From CBDDBX01 sp965225955 (GTDB taxonomy: Bacteria > Acidobacteriota > Aminicenantia > UBA2199): a DNA stretch of 22,483 nt. The stretch lies in NCBI GenBank assembly GCA_965225955.1, contig CBDDBX010000013.1, forward strand, positions 1 through 22,483, in the 5' to 3' direction. Position 1 is the first letter of the stretch; every line of letters begins with the position of its first letter. The translations under genes and the position numbers were made by a program. Below are positions 1 to 7,417 of the stretch, piece by piece. The notes under the pieces are model-generated. The model searched no databases, had not been told where the DNA came from, and was given only the letters and a program-made list of their open reading frames with translations.

Positions 1-2
1 CA

Positions 3-695
3 GGTAAAGGAGCCGTATGCTTCAACAAAATGAGTGGAAAAGTAATATGGAAAAGTGATAAGAATGGAACTGAACTCCCTTCTCCTCTTCCTATTAAATC
101 CAATGGCAAACAGCTGATTGTTGTGCCAAACTCAAATAAACTTGTTGCTCTGGACCCACAGAATGGAAAAGAGATCTGGTCACAGCCATGGGCAAGAGGC
201 ATTGATATCGAGCCGGCATATCTTGATGGTAAGCTTTTTACACCTTCCAACAGAGGGTTTACTATTCTTGATGTAAAAGGTGATCCTAAAATAACCCTGA
301 AAAAGCGGATGAATTTTGTCGGGTTCCAGAACTTTGCTCTCTATAAAGACCACGCATATGGCTTTAAAAGAAGAGGTCCTAAAACCGATCTTGTATGTAT
401 AGATCTTAAAAATGGTAAAACAAAATGGAAATATCTGATGCCACAGTGGGGATCACTTTCAATTGTAAACGATAAAGTTGTTGTACTTCAGGGTAACGGA
501 GAAGTTCTGATTGCTGAAGCTTCGCCAGTTGCATGGAGAAAACTTGCATCAGCAAAAATCCTGAAAATGTCTGACAACAAAGATCTTCAGATGCCACGAC
601 AGTGCCACTGCTGGACCATTCCTATAATTTCAAACGGCAAGCTCTATATCAGAAGTAACTATGGAGAAATTGCCTGTATCGACATGAAAATATAA
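3..695 (+). CDS. PQQ-like beta-propeller repeat protein (3' part, open at left edge)
   Basis: The reading frame is open from base 3 with no stop before the first ATG at 30, and the residues upstream of that ATG (GKGAVCFNK) already fit a propeller strand, so the gene starts outside the window. The visible ~230 residues contain repeated blades of the form 'x-L-D-x-x-x-G-K-x-x-W', seen as 'ALDPQNGKEIWSQ' and 'CIDLKNGKTKWKY', which is the signature of the PQQ-like (pyrrolo-quinoline quinone beta-propeller) fold. The C-terminus 'ISNGKLYIRSNYGEIACID' is the usual last blade. Many such proteins in Planctomycetes, Lentisphaerae and Acidobacteria are exported and have no bound quinone or known enzyme activity, so no reaction is assigned. 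The N-terminus, and any signal peptide, cannot be seen. Confidence 0.8.
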   Translation, partial: GKGAVCFNKMSGKVIWKSDKNGTELPSPLPIKSNGKQLIVVPNSNKLVALDPQNGKEIWSQPWARGIDIEPAYLDGKLFTPSNRGFTILDVKGDPKITLKKRMNFVGFQNFALYKDHAYGFKRRGPKTDLVCIDLKNGKTKWKYLMPQWGSLSIVNDKVVVLQGNGEVLIAEASPVAWRKLASAKILKMSDNKDLQMPRQCHCWTIPIISNGKLYIRSNYGEIACIDMKI

Positions 696-712
696 ACTCC
701 TACTATTAATAA

Positions 713-753
713 GGGCACGATATCCCGAAAATAAAACCTCTGATATCGTGCCC
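713..753. repeat. 12-bp perfect inverted repeat after the propeller gene
   Basis: GGGCACGATATC (713-724) is exactly complementary to GATATCGTGCCC (742-753), with a 17-base A-rich loop. It lies 18 bases after the propeller gene stop and could end or protect its transcript, but no T-run follows on either side, so a classical intrinsic terminator is not supported. It shares the outer bases AAGGGCA...TGCCC with the palindrome at 12178-12205, which hints at an interspersed palindromic family. Confidence 0.7.
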
Positions 754-840
754 GGATACCCACACAATAATTTCAAACTTCTGAACTTTACGCTTCTGTT
801 TTCAGTATTAACTCTATTAGATCATTTCAGGAGAAGTTTT

Positions 841-2073
841 ATGAAATTTTTTAAACCTTTTACATTTCTGACAATCCTGCTCTCCTTTTCACTTATCATC
901 TGTTCCGCAACAGATAAAGAGGAAGCATTAAGAAAAAAAGCTGCAGAAATCCACCAGAAAGTTCTCACAATAGATACCCACTGCGACACTCCTATGTGGC
1001 TTATGAATCCCAAATACAATATAGGGGTTCCCCACGATGCAAAAAAAGACAGAAACAGAGTGGACCTTCCCCGTATGAAACAGGGTGGCCTGGATGCAAG
1101 CTTCTTTGCAGTTTTTCTTGGCCAGGGCAAACGGGATACTGAGAACTACAAAAAAGCGACAACCAGAGCAGTCAGAATTTTTGATGCAATTCACAACATG
1201 GTAAAAGTGCATGCCAGTCTGGCAACTCTTGCTCTGACTCCGGCAGATGCATATAAGATAGAAAAAACAGGCAAAAGAGCAATATATATAGGAATCGAAA
1301 ACGGTTATCCTATTGCAGAAGATCTGAACCTCATAGAAAAATTCTATAAAATGGGAGCCAGATATATTACTCTGTGTCATACAAAGAACAACCAGATCTG
1401 TGATTCATCTACAGATAAACCTGAACACAACGGCCTGAGTCCTTTTGGCATAAAGGTTGTTAAAGAGATGAACCGTCTTGGAATGCTTATAGATGTATCC
1501 CATATTTCCGACGCATCTTTCTACGATGTAATTAAACACTCAAAAGCTCCTGTATTTGCATCACACTCATGTGCAAGAGCAATTTGTGATAACCCCAGAA
1601 ATATGGATGACAAGATGTTGAAAGCTCTGGCAAAAAATGACGGGGTTATACAGATGTGTATTCTCAGCGGATATGTCAAAAAATCTCCTCCCAACAAAGA
1701 GAGAGATGCTGCTTTTAAAAAGCTGAGAACCAAATACAGCAATTTTGATGCCCTGTCACCAGCAGATAAACAGAAAGCCAGAAAAGAGTACTATGCTCTC
1801 TATGAAAGATTTCCCCGTGTACTGGCAACAGTAAAAGATGTTGTAGATCACATAGATCACATTGTTAAAGTTGCAGGTATCAACCACGTTGGAATCGGTA
1901 CAGATTTTGATGGTGGAGGGGGAGTCAAAGATTGCTACGATGTCAGCCAGATGGGCAATATAACTCTGGAACTTGTAAGAAGAGGCTACTCAGAGGAAGA
2001 GATAAGAAAAATCTGGGGAGGAAACTTCATCCGGGTTTTTAAGAAAACAATTGCGATAGCAAAAAAACAGTGA
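841..2073 (+). CDS. Membrane dipeptidase (peptidase family M19), exported
   Basis: A zinc-dependent dipeptidase of the renal dipeptidase/M19 family that hydrolyses dipeptides, often including those with D-residues. The sequence shows the metal site in order: H47-x-D49 (in IDTHCDTP), bridging E153 (in GIENG), H221 (in DVSHIS) and H242 (in SHSCAR). The 21-residue gap between the last two equals that in the human enzyme. A further conserved segment, GIGTDFDGGGG, lies near the C-terminus. The ATG at 841 is chosen over an in-frame GTG at 748 because it has AGGAG just upstream and opens directly into a signal peptide ending in SLIIC, a lipobox-like site (Cys21) although Ile at -1 is atypical. The 410-residue length is usual. 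The downstream permease follows after 11 bases, so the two are probably co-transcribed. An amino-acid or peptide-using lifestyle would fit. Confidence 0.93.
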   Translation: MKFFKPFTFLTILLSFSLIICSATDKEEALRKKAAEIHQKVLTIDTHCDTPMWLMNPKYNIGVPHDAKKDRNRVDLPRMKQGGLDASFFAVFLGQGKRDTENYKKATTRAVRIFDAIHNMVKVHASLATLALTPADAYKIEKTGKRAIYIGIENGYPIAEDLNLIEKFYKMGARYITLCHTKNNQICDSSTDKPEHNGLSPFGIKVVKEMNRLGMLIDVSHISDASFYDVIKHSKAPVFASHSCARAICDNPRNMDDKMLKALAKNDGVIQMCILSGYVKKSPPNKERDAAFKKLRTKYSNFDALSPADKQKARKEYYALYERFPRVLATVKDVVDHIDHIVKVAGINHVGIGTDFDGGGGVKDCYDVSQMGNITLELVRRGYSEEEIRKIWGGNFIRVFKKTIAIAKKQ

Positions 2074-2084
2074 TATAAGAGGTA

Positions 2085-2864
2085 ATGCCCGAACACCTCA
2101 TATCATTTATATTAATAGGCGGTATCCTCGGCTTCACAGGAGGATACGCCGGAATTGGGGGAGCCCCGATTCTGATAGCTGTAACAGTTTTCATATTTGG
2201 CTACCCCCAAACCCTGGCTCAAGGGACGATTCTTGCGGTTATGCTTGGGCCAATGAGCCTTCCTTCAGTTATTCTGATGTGGGACAGAGTAAAAAAATAT
2301 CTGCCTCACATAACAATTTCAGTAATAAGCTACTCTATATTCTCCTGGCTGGGAGCAAGAGGTGCTTATGCTGTTGATGAGAAAAACCTGAAACTCTTCT
2401 TTGGATCTCTTCTTATTTTCATAGGCCTTTTAAATCTTTTAATGAGTCGTAAAAAAGAGAAACAGCAGAATAGCAGCGAGCCAAAGTTTAAATTCAACAG
2501 AAAGGCTGCTTTCATAACAGCTTCATTTATGGGCGTTGCGGGTGGTTTTTTTGGAATAGGAGCCGGGATACTGATGGTTCCTCTATTTACATCTCTCTTC
2601 AAAATGCATAAAGATGATGCCCGTGCTGTGTCACTGGCAATACTACTTCCTCCCGTAAGTCTCGGAGCAGTAATTCAGTATCACTCTGCAGGAGGAATAA
2701 ACTGGCCTGCTGCTGTGGCAGTTTTCTGTGCATACTTTCTTACAAATCATCTGGGAGCAAAAACAGGCCTGAAACATTCAACCGGTAGATTCAGACACTG
2801 GTTTGGAATAATAATGATAACAATGGGGCTATCCTACTATCTAATAACTCTCAAACCCTTCTGA
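2085..2864 (+). CDS. TauE/SafE family sulfite or organic-anion exporter
   Basis: An integral membrane protein of 259 residues with about eight hydrophobic segments arranged as two homologous halves. Each half opens with the family's glycine-rich signature: GGYAGIGGAPILI near residue 20 and GGFFGIGAGILMVPLF near residue 155. The halves are joined by a charged cytoplasmic loop (SRKKEKQQNSSEPKFK). TauE/SafE (DUF81) proteins carry sulfite, sulfoacetate or other small anions, but the substrate cannot be read from sequence. It begins 11 bases after the dipeptidase stop with AGAGGT at short spacing to the ATG, indicating a shared transcript. There is no nearby sulfur metabolism gene to fix its role. 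Confidence 0.88.
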   Translation: MPEHLISFILIGGILGFTGGYAGIGGAPILIAVTVFIFGYPQTLAQGTILAVMLGPMSLPSVILMWDRVKKYLPHITISVISYSIFSWLGARGAYAVDEKNLKLFFGSLLIFIGLLNLLMSRKKEKQQNSSEPKFKFNRKAAFITASFMGVAGGFFGIGAGILMVPLFTSLFKMHKDDARAVSLAILLPPVSLGAVIQYHSAGGINWPAAVAVFCAYFLTNHLGAKTGLKHSTGRFRHWFGIIMITMGLSYYLITLKPF

Positions 2865-3168
2865 TAAAAAAATAACATAAACCCACTATTCAATCGGCAT
2901 TAATGTAACACACACATAAAGTACGATGTAACACTTATCGTCAGGAGACACCTATAATAAAGCAGATATCGGTCAAAAAGACATATTAAACTGTAACACA
3001 TGCCCCATCACCAATGTAACAATCAGATTTATATAAAACAGATATCAGCGATACTATAAGTTGAATTTTGAAGTAGCAAAAGGAACCTTCTATATAGCAG
3101 AAACAGATGAAGAGGATAATCCTGTTATAGCAGTTTATAAATTAGCCGGCAGAAACTGATTCTTCAGA
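2865..3168. other. Intergenic region with paired TGTAACA repeats and an orphan ORF
   Basis: This ~300-base gap separates the permease from the convergent methyltransferase. TGTAACA occurs four times on the plus strand (2904, 2927, 2992, 3015) as two pairs, each with an exact 23-base period, the pairs being 88 bases apart. A TATAAT box (2953-2958) lies between the pairs. The 3' half holds a short open frame at 3037-3159 (separate entry). No RNA gene or clear terminator was seen. Confidence 0.6.
3037..3159 (+). pseudogene. Orphan C-terminal ORF fragment or very small protein
   Basis: The frame is open from 3037, just after an in-frame TAA at 3034, to TGA at 3157-3159. The only start codon is TTG at 3061, without a Shine-Dalgarno sequence, and would give 32 residues. 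The residues read like a real beta-rich protein end (FEVAKGTFYIAETDEE and VIAVYKLAGRN) rather than random translation, and the frame extends 5' of the TTG with plausible residues (RYQRYYK). I read it as the remnant tail of a decayed gene, or a small unknown protein. I do not recognise the family. Confidence 0.35.
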
Positions 3169-4128
3169 TCATTTGATCTTGCACATATAGAATGACCCAG
3201 GTTCTCTGTCTTCAGTAAGAAAAGGGCATACACTCTTCATCTTATCAAAGTGATCATGCTTCAGATAGTTAAGAGCACCTATTATTTCCCAGTTACTATT
3301 CTCTGTCAGAAAAGCCTCCAGCAGATACTGCTCATTCCACAGCTTAATTTCAGATACAAGCCACTCTTTCAGATAATTTCTGGGGGAAAAGATATCATGT
3401 ACATGTACAATAACCCCTCTGTTAATCTGTGGCAGAAGTTCAAGATATTCGAAAAGCACATCTCCTTCCGGCCTTATTATATGTGATGAATCAATAAACA
3501 GAATATCATTCTCCTCAAGTTCCCTGAAGAAATTAACATCTACATCCTCAACTTTCTCTCTGAGCACTTCAACTCCGGTTTTCTCCAGCCAGGCCATCTC
3601 ATAAGGTTCTATACACACATGTTTACATTTATACCCGGGATCTTCAGCCATATTCTGCTTTATTGCATCAATAGCTATGAGAGTGGAATTTCCACTGCCT
3701 ATCTCAAAGATCCTTGAAGGTTTTTTTAACCTTATAAGCTGATACCAGAACTCAGCATCTCCTGAATTAAATGCGCTGTTCTCAAAAGAGAACTGTAACT
3801 CGTCATCACTATGTACATTATAACGCTCCAGTTCTGAAGTTGCGGTAAAACTATCAAGTAACATTAATTGTTTATCGATATTCCAGTCTATTCCCGGAAT
3901 ATCTCTTACCTCATCAGCCTCTTTTTTCAGATTCCTCATATCTATTTGTGGTTCGTAATAGTGATCAGTAACAGGAAGTACACCAACAGCCAGTAAAACT
4001 TTTCTACAAAGAGGCAATCTGTGCAGTCCTGCCTGTCTCACCTTCTTCAGGAACCATGCACAGGGAACCACAAAGGGCACCATTAACAAATCTATTACTC
4101 CTAAAAAGTTCTTAAGTATACTTCTCAT
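3169..4128 (-). CDS. Class I SAM-dependent methyltransferase-like protein
   Basis: A protein of 319 residues with a hydrophobic, probably membrane-associating N-terminus (residues ~7-26, FLGVIDLLMVPFVVPCAWFL). The core is a Rossmann methyltransferase: motif I appears as IFEIGSGNSTLIA, followed by an acidic strand end (HVCIEPYE), then DILFIDSSH and GVIVHVHDIFSP. The last two elements are typical of the Methyltransf_24-like group that acts on sugars, lipids or small molecules. The substrate is unknown. The start ATG at 4128 has a clean AAGGAG 8 bases upstream. A candidate sigma70 promoter lies just ahead (4151-4179). The gene stands alone, with no glycosyltransferase neighbours that would tie it to an O-antigen cluster. 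Expressed protein of unknown role is as far as the sequence allows. Confidence 0.8.
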   Translation of the reverse strand: MRSILKNFLGVIDLLMVPFVVPCAWFLKKVRQAGLHRLPLCRKVLLAVGVLPVTDHYYEPQIDMRNLKKEADEVRDIPGIDWNIDKQLMLLDSFTATSELERYNVHSDDELQFSFENSAFNSGDAEFWYQLIRLKKPSRIFEIGSGNSTLIAIDAIKQNMAEDPGYKCKHVCIEPYEMAWLEKTGVEVLREKVEDVDVNFFRELEENDILFIDSSHIIRPEGDVLFEYLELLPQINRGVIVHVHDIFSPRNYLKEWLVSEIKLWNEQYLLEAFLTENSNWEIIGALNYLKHDHFDKMKSVCPFLTEDREPGSFYMCKIK

Positions 4129-4150
4129 TACAACTCCTTAATAGATAAAA

Positions 4151-4179
4151 AAAATATAATATTACAAAGTTTCAGTCAA
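4151..4179 (-). promoter_or_regulatory. Candidate sigma70 promoter of the methyltransferase gene
   Basis: Read on the minus strand, TTGACT (4174-4179) is followed after 17 bases by TATTTT (4151-4156). Five and four bases respectively match the -35 and -10 consensus. It sits 22 bases ahead of the ATG and between the radical SAM gene stop and the methyltransferase start, so the latter probably has its own promoter. Confidence 0.5.
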
Positions 4180-4196
4180 ACTATAGCAGCTATCTG

Positions 4197-5093
4197 CTAA
4201 AGCTTAGCTCCCTGATATGTTTCAAGCTGATTCATCCGGTTACGGATATGGTTGACTGTATCCCCTTTTTTAAGAGCCCATTCCGGTGCAACAAAAATCT
4301 CACTATCCCTTTCACCGGTTAACCTGTGAACAACAATTTCCGGATTCAGGTGCTCAAGTACTTTTATAATAAGCTCTATGTACTCCTCTTTTCCATATAA
4401 AGGAACCTTTCCTTCATTGTAAAGAATTTCAAGCTCTGTATTCTTAAGCACATGGAGCATATGCAGTTTGACTCCTCTTGGCTTAAGACGGTTCATCTCT
4501 CTTACAGAAGCCATAATATCCCCTTCTGTTTCTCCGGGTATACCAAGTATAAGATGAACAACAGTATCTATATTTCTGCTTTTCAATTTATAAAAAGTAT
4601 CAAGAAAAGTCTCATAACTGTGGTTCCTGTTAAGGTAATCTATACTCTTCTGATGAATAGACTGCAAACCAATATCAACACTAAGGTAGAGCCTCTCATT
4701 AAGCTCTTCAAGAAGAGGGTATACCTCATCTCTTATTGCATCAGGTCTTGTGCCGATAAACACACCCACAATATCATCATATTCAAGAGGTTTTAAGAAT
4801 GTTTTCTTCAGAAGTTCCACAGGAGCTGCAGTATTTGTGTTTGACTGAAAATAGGCAATATATTTTACATCTTTATAGCGATTTATATATCTCTCTATCT
4901 GGGCTTCTACAGATTCACCACAATAGGTGAGGGGACCGGAGCTGAACTCATCACAGAAGATACATCCTTTAGTTGATAACTCTCCACTCTTATTGGGACA
5001 CTCAAAACCTGCATTTACAGGGATCTTTCTAACCTTCTCTCCATTAAACTTCTCTCTCATAAAAGAACTGAAACTGTAAAAACAGTCTTTCAT
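4197..5093 (-). CDS. TIGR01212/YhcC-type radical SAM protein
   Basis: A 298-residue radical SAM enzyme of the YhcC (TIGR01212) group. The 4Fe-4S site is in the family's unusual spacing, C32-x11-C44-x2-C47 (AGFECPNKSGE, then GCIFC), followed by GPLTYCGESVEAQIERY, AYFQSNTNT, GTRPDAI and SVDIGLQSIHQKSIDYLNR, all hallmark stretches of this family. HLILGIPGET and HRLTGERDSE complete the barrel. The substrate is not established for the family, although links to tRNA or anaerobic metabolism have been proposed. Its ATG overlaps the pgsA stop (ATGA-type overlap at 5090-5093), so the two genes are translationally coupled. Length is normal and all key cysteines are present. Confidence 0.92.
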   Translation of the reverse strand: MKDCFYSFSSFMREKFNGEKVRKIPVNAGFECPNKSGELSTKGCIFCDEFSSGPLTYCGESVEAQIERYINRYKDVKYIAYFQSNTNTAAPVELLKKTFLKPLEYDDIVGVFIGTRPDAIRDEVYPLLEELNERLYLSVDIGLQSIHQKSIDYLNRNHSYETFLDTFYKLKSRNIDTVVHLILGIPGETEGDIMASVREMNRLKPRGVKLHMLHVLKNTELEILYNEGKVPLYGKEEYIELIIKVLEHLNPEIVVHRLTGERDSEIFVAPEWALKKGDTVNHIRNRMNQLETYQGAKL

Positions 5094-5671
5094 GCCTCAC
5101 CTTTTTTAATGATCTTATAAACCTGATAATACTCGCCAAAAGACCAGATAATAAAGACAAGAGTTACAACTGCAAAGAAACTCTTGACCATCTCAATACC
5201 CTCCAGAGTATGATTAAGAGTGATAATATGAAGAAGTATAAGGAAGCAGACCATAAAGAATGTTATTTTACCTATTATAAGAGAGGGCTGCACAAAATTT
5301 CTGGACTTATAGAGAACCATACTGGCAACAAGAATCAGCAGATCCCTCAAAATAACAGGAGCAGCTATCCATACAGGAAAATCCCCTCTCATCATTAATG
5401 CAGCAAGAATAGCAAGTACCATAAGCTTATCTGCCAGAGGATCAAGAATCTTACCCAGTTCAGTTTCAAGTTTCAGTTTTCTTGCAAAATATCCATCAAA
5501 AAAGTCCATAAGAGCTGCTACAATATATGTAACAAACAACCAGGGATAGTTACCTGGAGTTGAATAGAGTATCAGCCAGAAAATAACCGGAGTAGCAATA
5601 AGTCTCACGGCACTCATTACATTAGGAATATTAAGGTTCTTATTCACCCTGTGAAAATATACCATTTCCAC
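5090..5671 (-). CDS. pgsA: CDP-diacylglycerol--glycerol-3-phosphate 3-phosphatidyltransferase
   Basis: This membrane enzyme makes phosphatidylglycerol phosphate from CDP-diacylglycerol and glycerol-3-phosphate, the first step toward phosphatidylglycerol and cardiolipin. The CDP-alcohol phosphotransferase motif is complete: D-x2-D-G-x2-A-R-x8-G-x3-D-x3-D, read as DFFDGYFARKL... and LGKILDPLADK. The N-terminal IPNVMSAVRLIATPVIFW is the usual PgsA opening, and about five to six hydrophobic segments follow. The start is uncertain: GTG at 5671, ATG at 5665 and GTG at 5647 are all in frame, none with a strong Shine-Dalgarno, and the last would give the shortest, most typical N-terminus (MNKNLNIPN). 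It shares an operon with the downstream radical SAM gene. Confidence 0.92.
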   Translation of the reverse strand: MEMVYFHRVNKNLNIPNVMSAVRLIATPVIFWLILYSTPGNYPWLFVTYIVAALMDFFDGYFARKLKLETELGKILDPLADKLMVLAILAALMMRGDFPVWIAAPVILRDLLILVASMVLYKSRNFVQPSLIIGKITFFMVCFLILLHIITLNHTLEGIEMVKSFFAVVTLVFIIWSFGEYYQVYKIIKKGEA

Positions 5672-5755
5672 TCTAAAATCAAGTTATACAGATATACCGG
5701 AAGACGTCCTGCAAAGGAAAAAAATTTAACATATTATTAATCAAATAAAGAGTAA

Positions 5756-5784
5756 TTCAAAAAAACAGGCTTTTATAATATAAT
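5756..5784 (+). promoter_or_regulatory. Candidate sigma70 promoter for the SpoIIE-type phosphatase
   Basis: TTCAAA (5756-5761), a 17-base spacer and TATAAT (5779-5784) fit a sigma70 promoter with a start near 5791. That would give a short leader ahead of the GTG at 5817. A second overlapping TATAAT lies at 5774. Confidence 0.5.
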
Positions 5785-5816
5785 ATACAGATAGAATATA
5801 ATTGGCGGGTAAATAA

Positions 5817-6722
5817 GTGATAAACAATAAGAGACGTAGATTATCTGATGAAGAACTGCAGAACTTTGAAGAGATTGCTGCAGCAATAAAACCAAGCTCA
5901 GGAGATATCCCGGTTCTTGAAAATATCGAAATCGGAGGAGTTACTGCACCTCTGAACGGATTAGGTGGAGGGGATCACATAATTCACGTCAACTTTAACA
6001 AAAGATACGATCTTGATAAAAGAATCGCAGATGCCAGAGCCGAAAACAGGCAACAGGTGGCAGCAGAACTGGAAAACTGCAAAAATAAGGGAGGAATGCT
6101 GATATCAGATGTTTCCGGCCATAAAATAACCGATGCTCTTCTGGCAGCAATGCTTCATCAGGCTTTTCTTACAGGAGTCAGATACGAGCTTCTTCAGAAT
6201 GGAGGGGTAACTACTGAACTGTTTGAAAACCTCAATTCCAGATTCTACAACTCTTCAAGCTTCTCAAAGTTTATTACAATGATCTATGGGGAAATAAGTG
6301 ATACAGGAGCGTTTAAATATATAAATGCAGGACATCCGGCTCCTCTCTACTTCTCCTCCAGAAGTTTCCTGCTGGAACGCTCAACAACAGCACTGAAATA
6401 TCCTCCCGTAGGCACTCAACCATCCAGAGCCGACATAGATTATAAAAGAAACCTAACAAGAGTTGGATACAAGAAGAAATATCAGGTAAACGAAATGGTT
6501 CTTGAGCATCCAGGCGACATGATCATCCTCTATACAGATGGCCTTCTTGAACACTCAGATCCTCAGGAAAATGACTACTATCCCGAAAGACTTGAAGAGA
6601 TTATAAGAATATATAAAAAAGAGCCTGTCAAAGATCTATGTAATTTTATTATTGAAGATATGAGAGATTTTGGCAGAATTGAAGACGATGTAAGTCTGAT
6701 AATAATAAGAAGAAAAAAATAG
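5817..6722 (+). CDS. SpoIIE/PP2C-type protein serine phosphatase
   Basis: A 301-residue protein consisting almost wholly of the SpoIIE-like PP2C phosphatase domain. Metal-binding and family motifs are visible in order: GLGGGDHIIH, LISDVSGHKITDALLAAMLHQAF, FITMIYGEI, INAGHPAPLYF, ILYTDGLLEHSD and the terminal EDDVSLIII. The usual role is dephosphorylation of an anti-anti-sigma factor or another phosphoserine partner in a partner-switching or stress cascade. Unusually, no PAS, GAF, HAMP or receiver domain precedes the catalytic part, only ~45 residues, so its input signal must come from a separate protein. The start is GTG, forced by an in-frame TAA immediately upstream. No partner STAS or anti-sigma gene is in the window. 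It converges tail-to-tail with the hypothetical gene, with no spacer. Confidence 0.9.
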   Translation: MINNKRRRLSDEELQNFEEIAAAIKPSSGDIPVLENIEIGGVTAPLNGLGGGDHIIHVNFNKRYDLDKRIADARAENRQQVAAELENCKNKGGMLISDVSGHKITDALLAAMLHQAFLTGVRYELLQNGGVTTELFENLNSRFYNSSSFSKFITMIYGEISDTGAFKYINAGHPAPLYFSSRSFLLERSTTALKYPPVGTQPSRADIDYKRNLTRVGYKKKYQVNEMVLEHPGDMIILYTDGLLEHSDPQENDYYPERLEEIIRIYKKEPVKDLCNFIIEDMRDFGRIEDDVSLIIIRRKK

Positions 6723-7412
6723 CTATTTCTGATCTTCTACCCCAAGCATTACTGCCAGATTAACTTTCTGGCCTCTTCTATTTATAAAAGAACCACTTAC
6801 AACCCTCATTCTTCTCTTCTTTTTCTCTCTCTTTTTCCTGATTTTATTCTCCACCACTCTCCTCACAATCATAAGAGGCAGTGCAAGTACAGGAAGTGCC
6901 AGCCTTCTCAATCCCGGATAATCCCCTGTTACAGGATCATACTTACCATAATTCATCTCTTCCGGCTCTCCGGCTGTTTTAGTAGTAAGTTTACGAATTC
7001 TGTATTTAGCAGAATCAGCTACAAGTTCTCCTCTACTGTATAAACGTACAAAGCATAACTGTTTCTGGACTGGTACATCTTTCTCTCTGGCTCCATCAAC
7101 AACTCTGAGAGTAAGTCTCCATATCTTCTCAACACCATCGCCAAACCGTATTTTCAGCTCATATCTTTTTATACCGGCTTTAAGAGCCATTGCCAGAGGT
7201 ATAATCGTATGACCTGCCCTCATTTTACCGGAAGCCACAGCACCACCAAAACCATCTATTTTATAGAGGCCTGATCTATCAGAGAATACAGAAATCAGAA
7301 CTCTGTCAGGTATAGTATTCTGCTCAAAATTTGTACCGGAGAGCCATATCTCTGTTTTGGCAGTAATGCCGGAAGAGAGCAGAAGAATAAGAATTAAAAA
7401 CCTGATAACCAT
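6723..7412 (-). CDS. Hypothetical exported/envelope protein downstream of tonB
   Basis: I do not recognise the family. The ATG at 7412 opens into a signal peptide (MVIRFLILILLLSSGITAK). An alternative TTG at 7421 would add three residues and overlap the tonB stop. The mature part is beta-rich for about 125 residues, with IWLSGTNFEQNTIPDRVLIS followed by GLYKIDGFG. Near residues 165-185 a leucine/proline-rich hydrophobic stretch (RLALPVLALPLMIVRRVV) precedes a very basic run (NKIRKKREKKKRRMRVV), consistent with a membrane anchor and a cytoplasmic or lipid-contacting tail. It starts only a few bases after the tonB stop, so it is co-transcribed with tonB and may act with it in energy transduction. 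That role is inference from position only. Confidence 0.65.
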   Translation of the reverse strand: MVIRFLILILLLSSGITAKTEIWLSGTNFEQNTIPDRVLISVFSDRSGLYKIDGFGGAVASGKMRAGHTIIPLAMALKAGIKRYELKIRFGDGVEKIWRLTLRVVDGAREKDVPVQKQLCFVRLYSRGELVADSAKYRIRKLTTKTAGEPEEMNYGKYDPVTGDYPGLRRLALPVLALPLMIVRRVVENKIRKKREKKKRRMRVVSGSFINRRGQKVNLAVMLGVEDQK

Positions 7413-7417
7413 AGAGC

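Noticed and set aside
748..840. In-frame GTG at 748 as the dipeptidase start
   Set aside because: It lies inside the inverted repeat, has no ribosome site, and would bury the signal peptide that begins at the ATG at 841, which has AGGAG upstream.
2904..3021. CRISPR array or transposon ends from the repeated TGTAACA
   Set aside because: The repeats are only 7 bases, spacers are uneven overall, there is no inverted terminal pair or transposase, and no cas gene lies nearby.
4184..4199. TAGCAG/CTGCTA hairpin at the end of the radical SAM gene
   Set aside because: It has only six pairs, overlaps the stop codon, and is followed by TAGTTTG without a T-run, so it is too weak to call a terminator.
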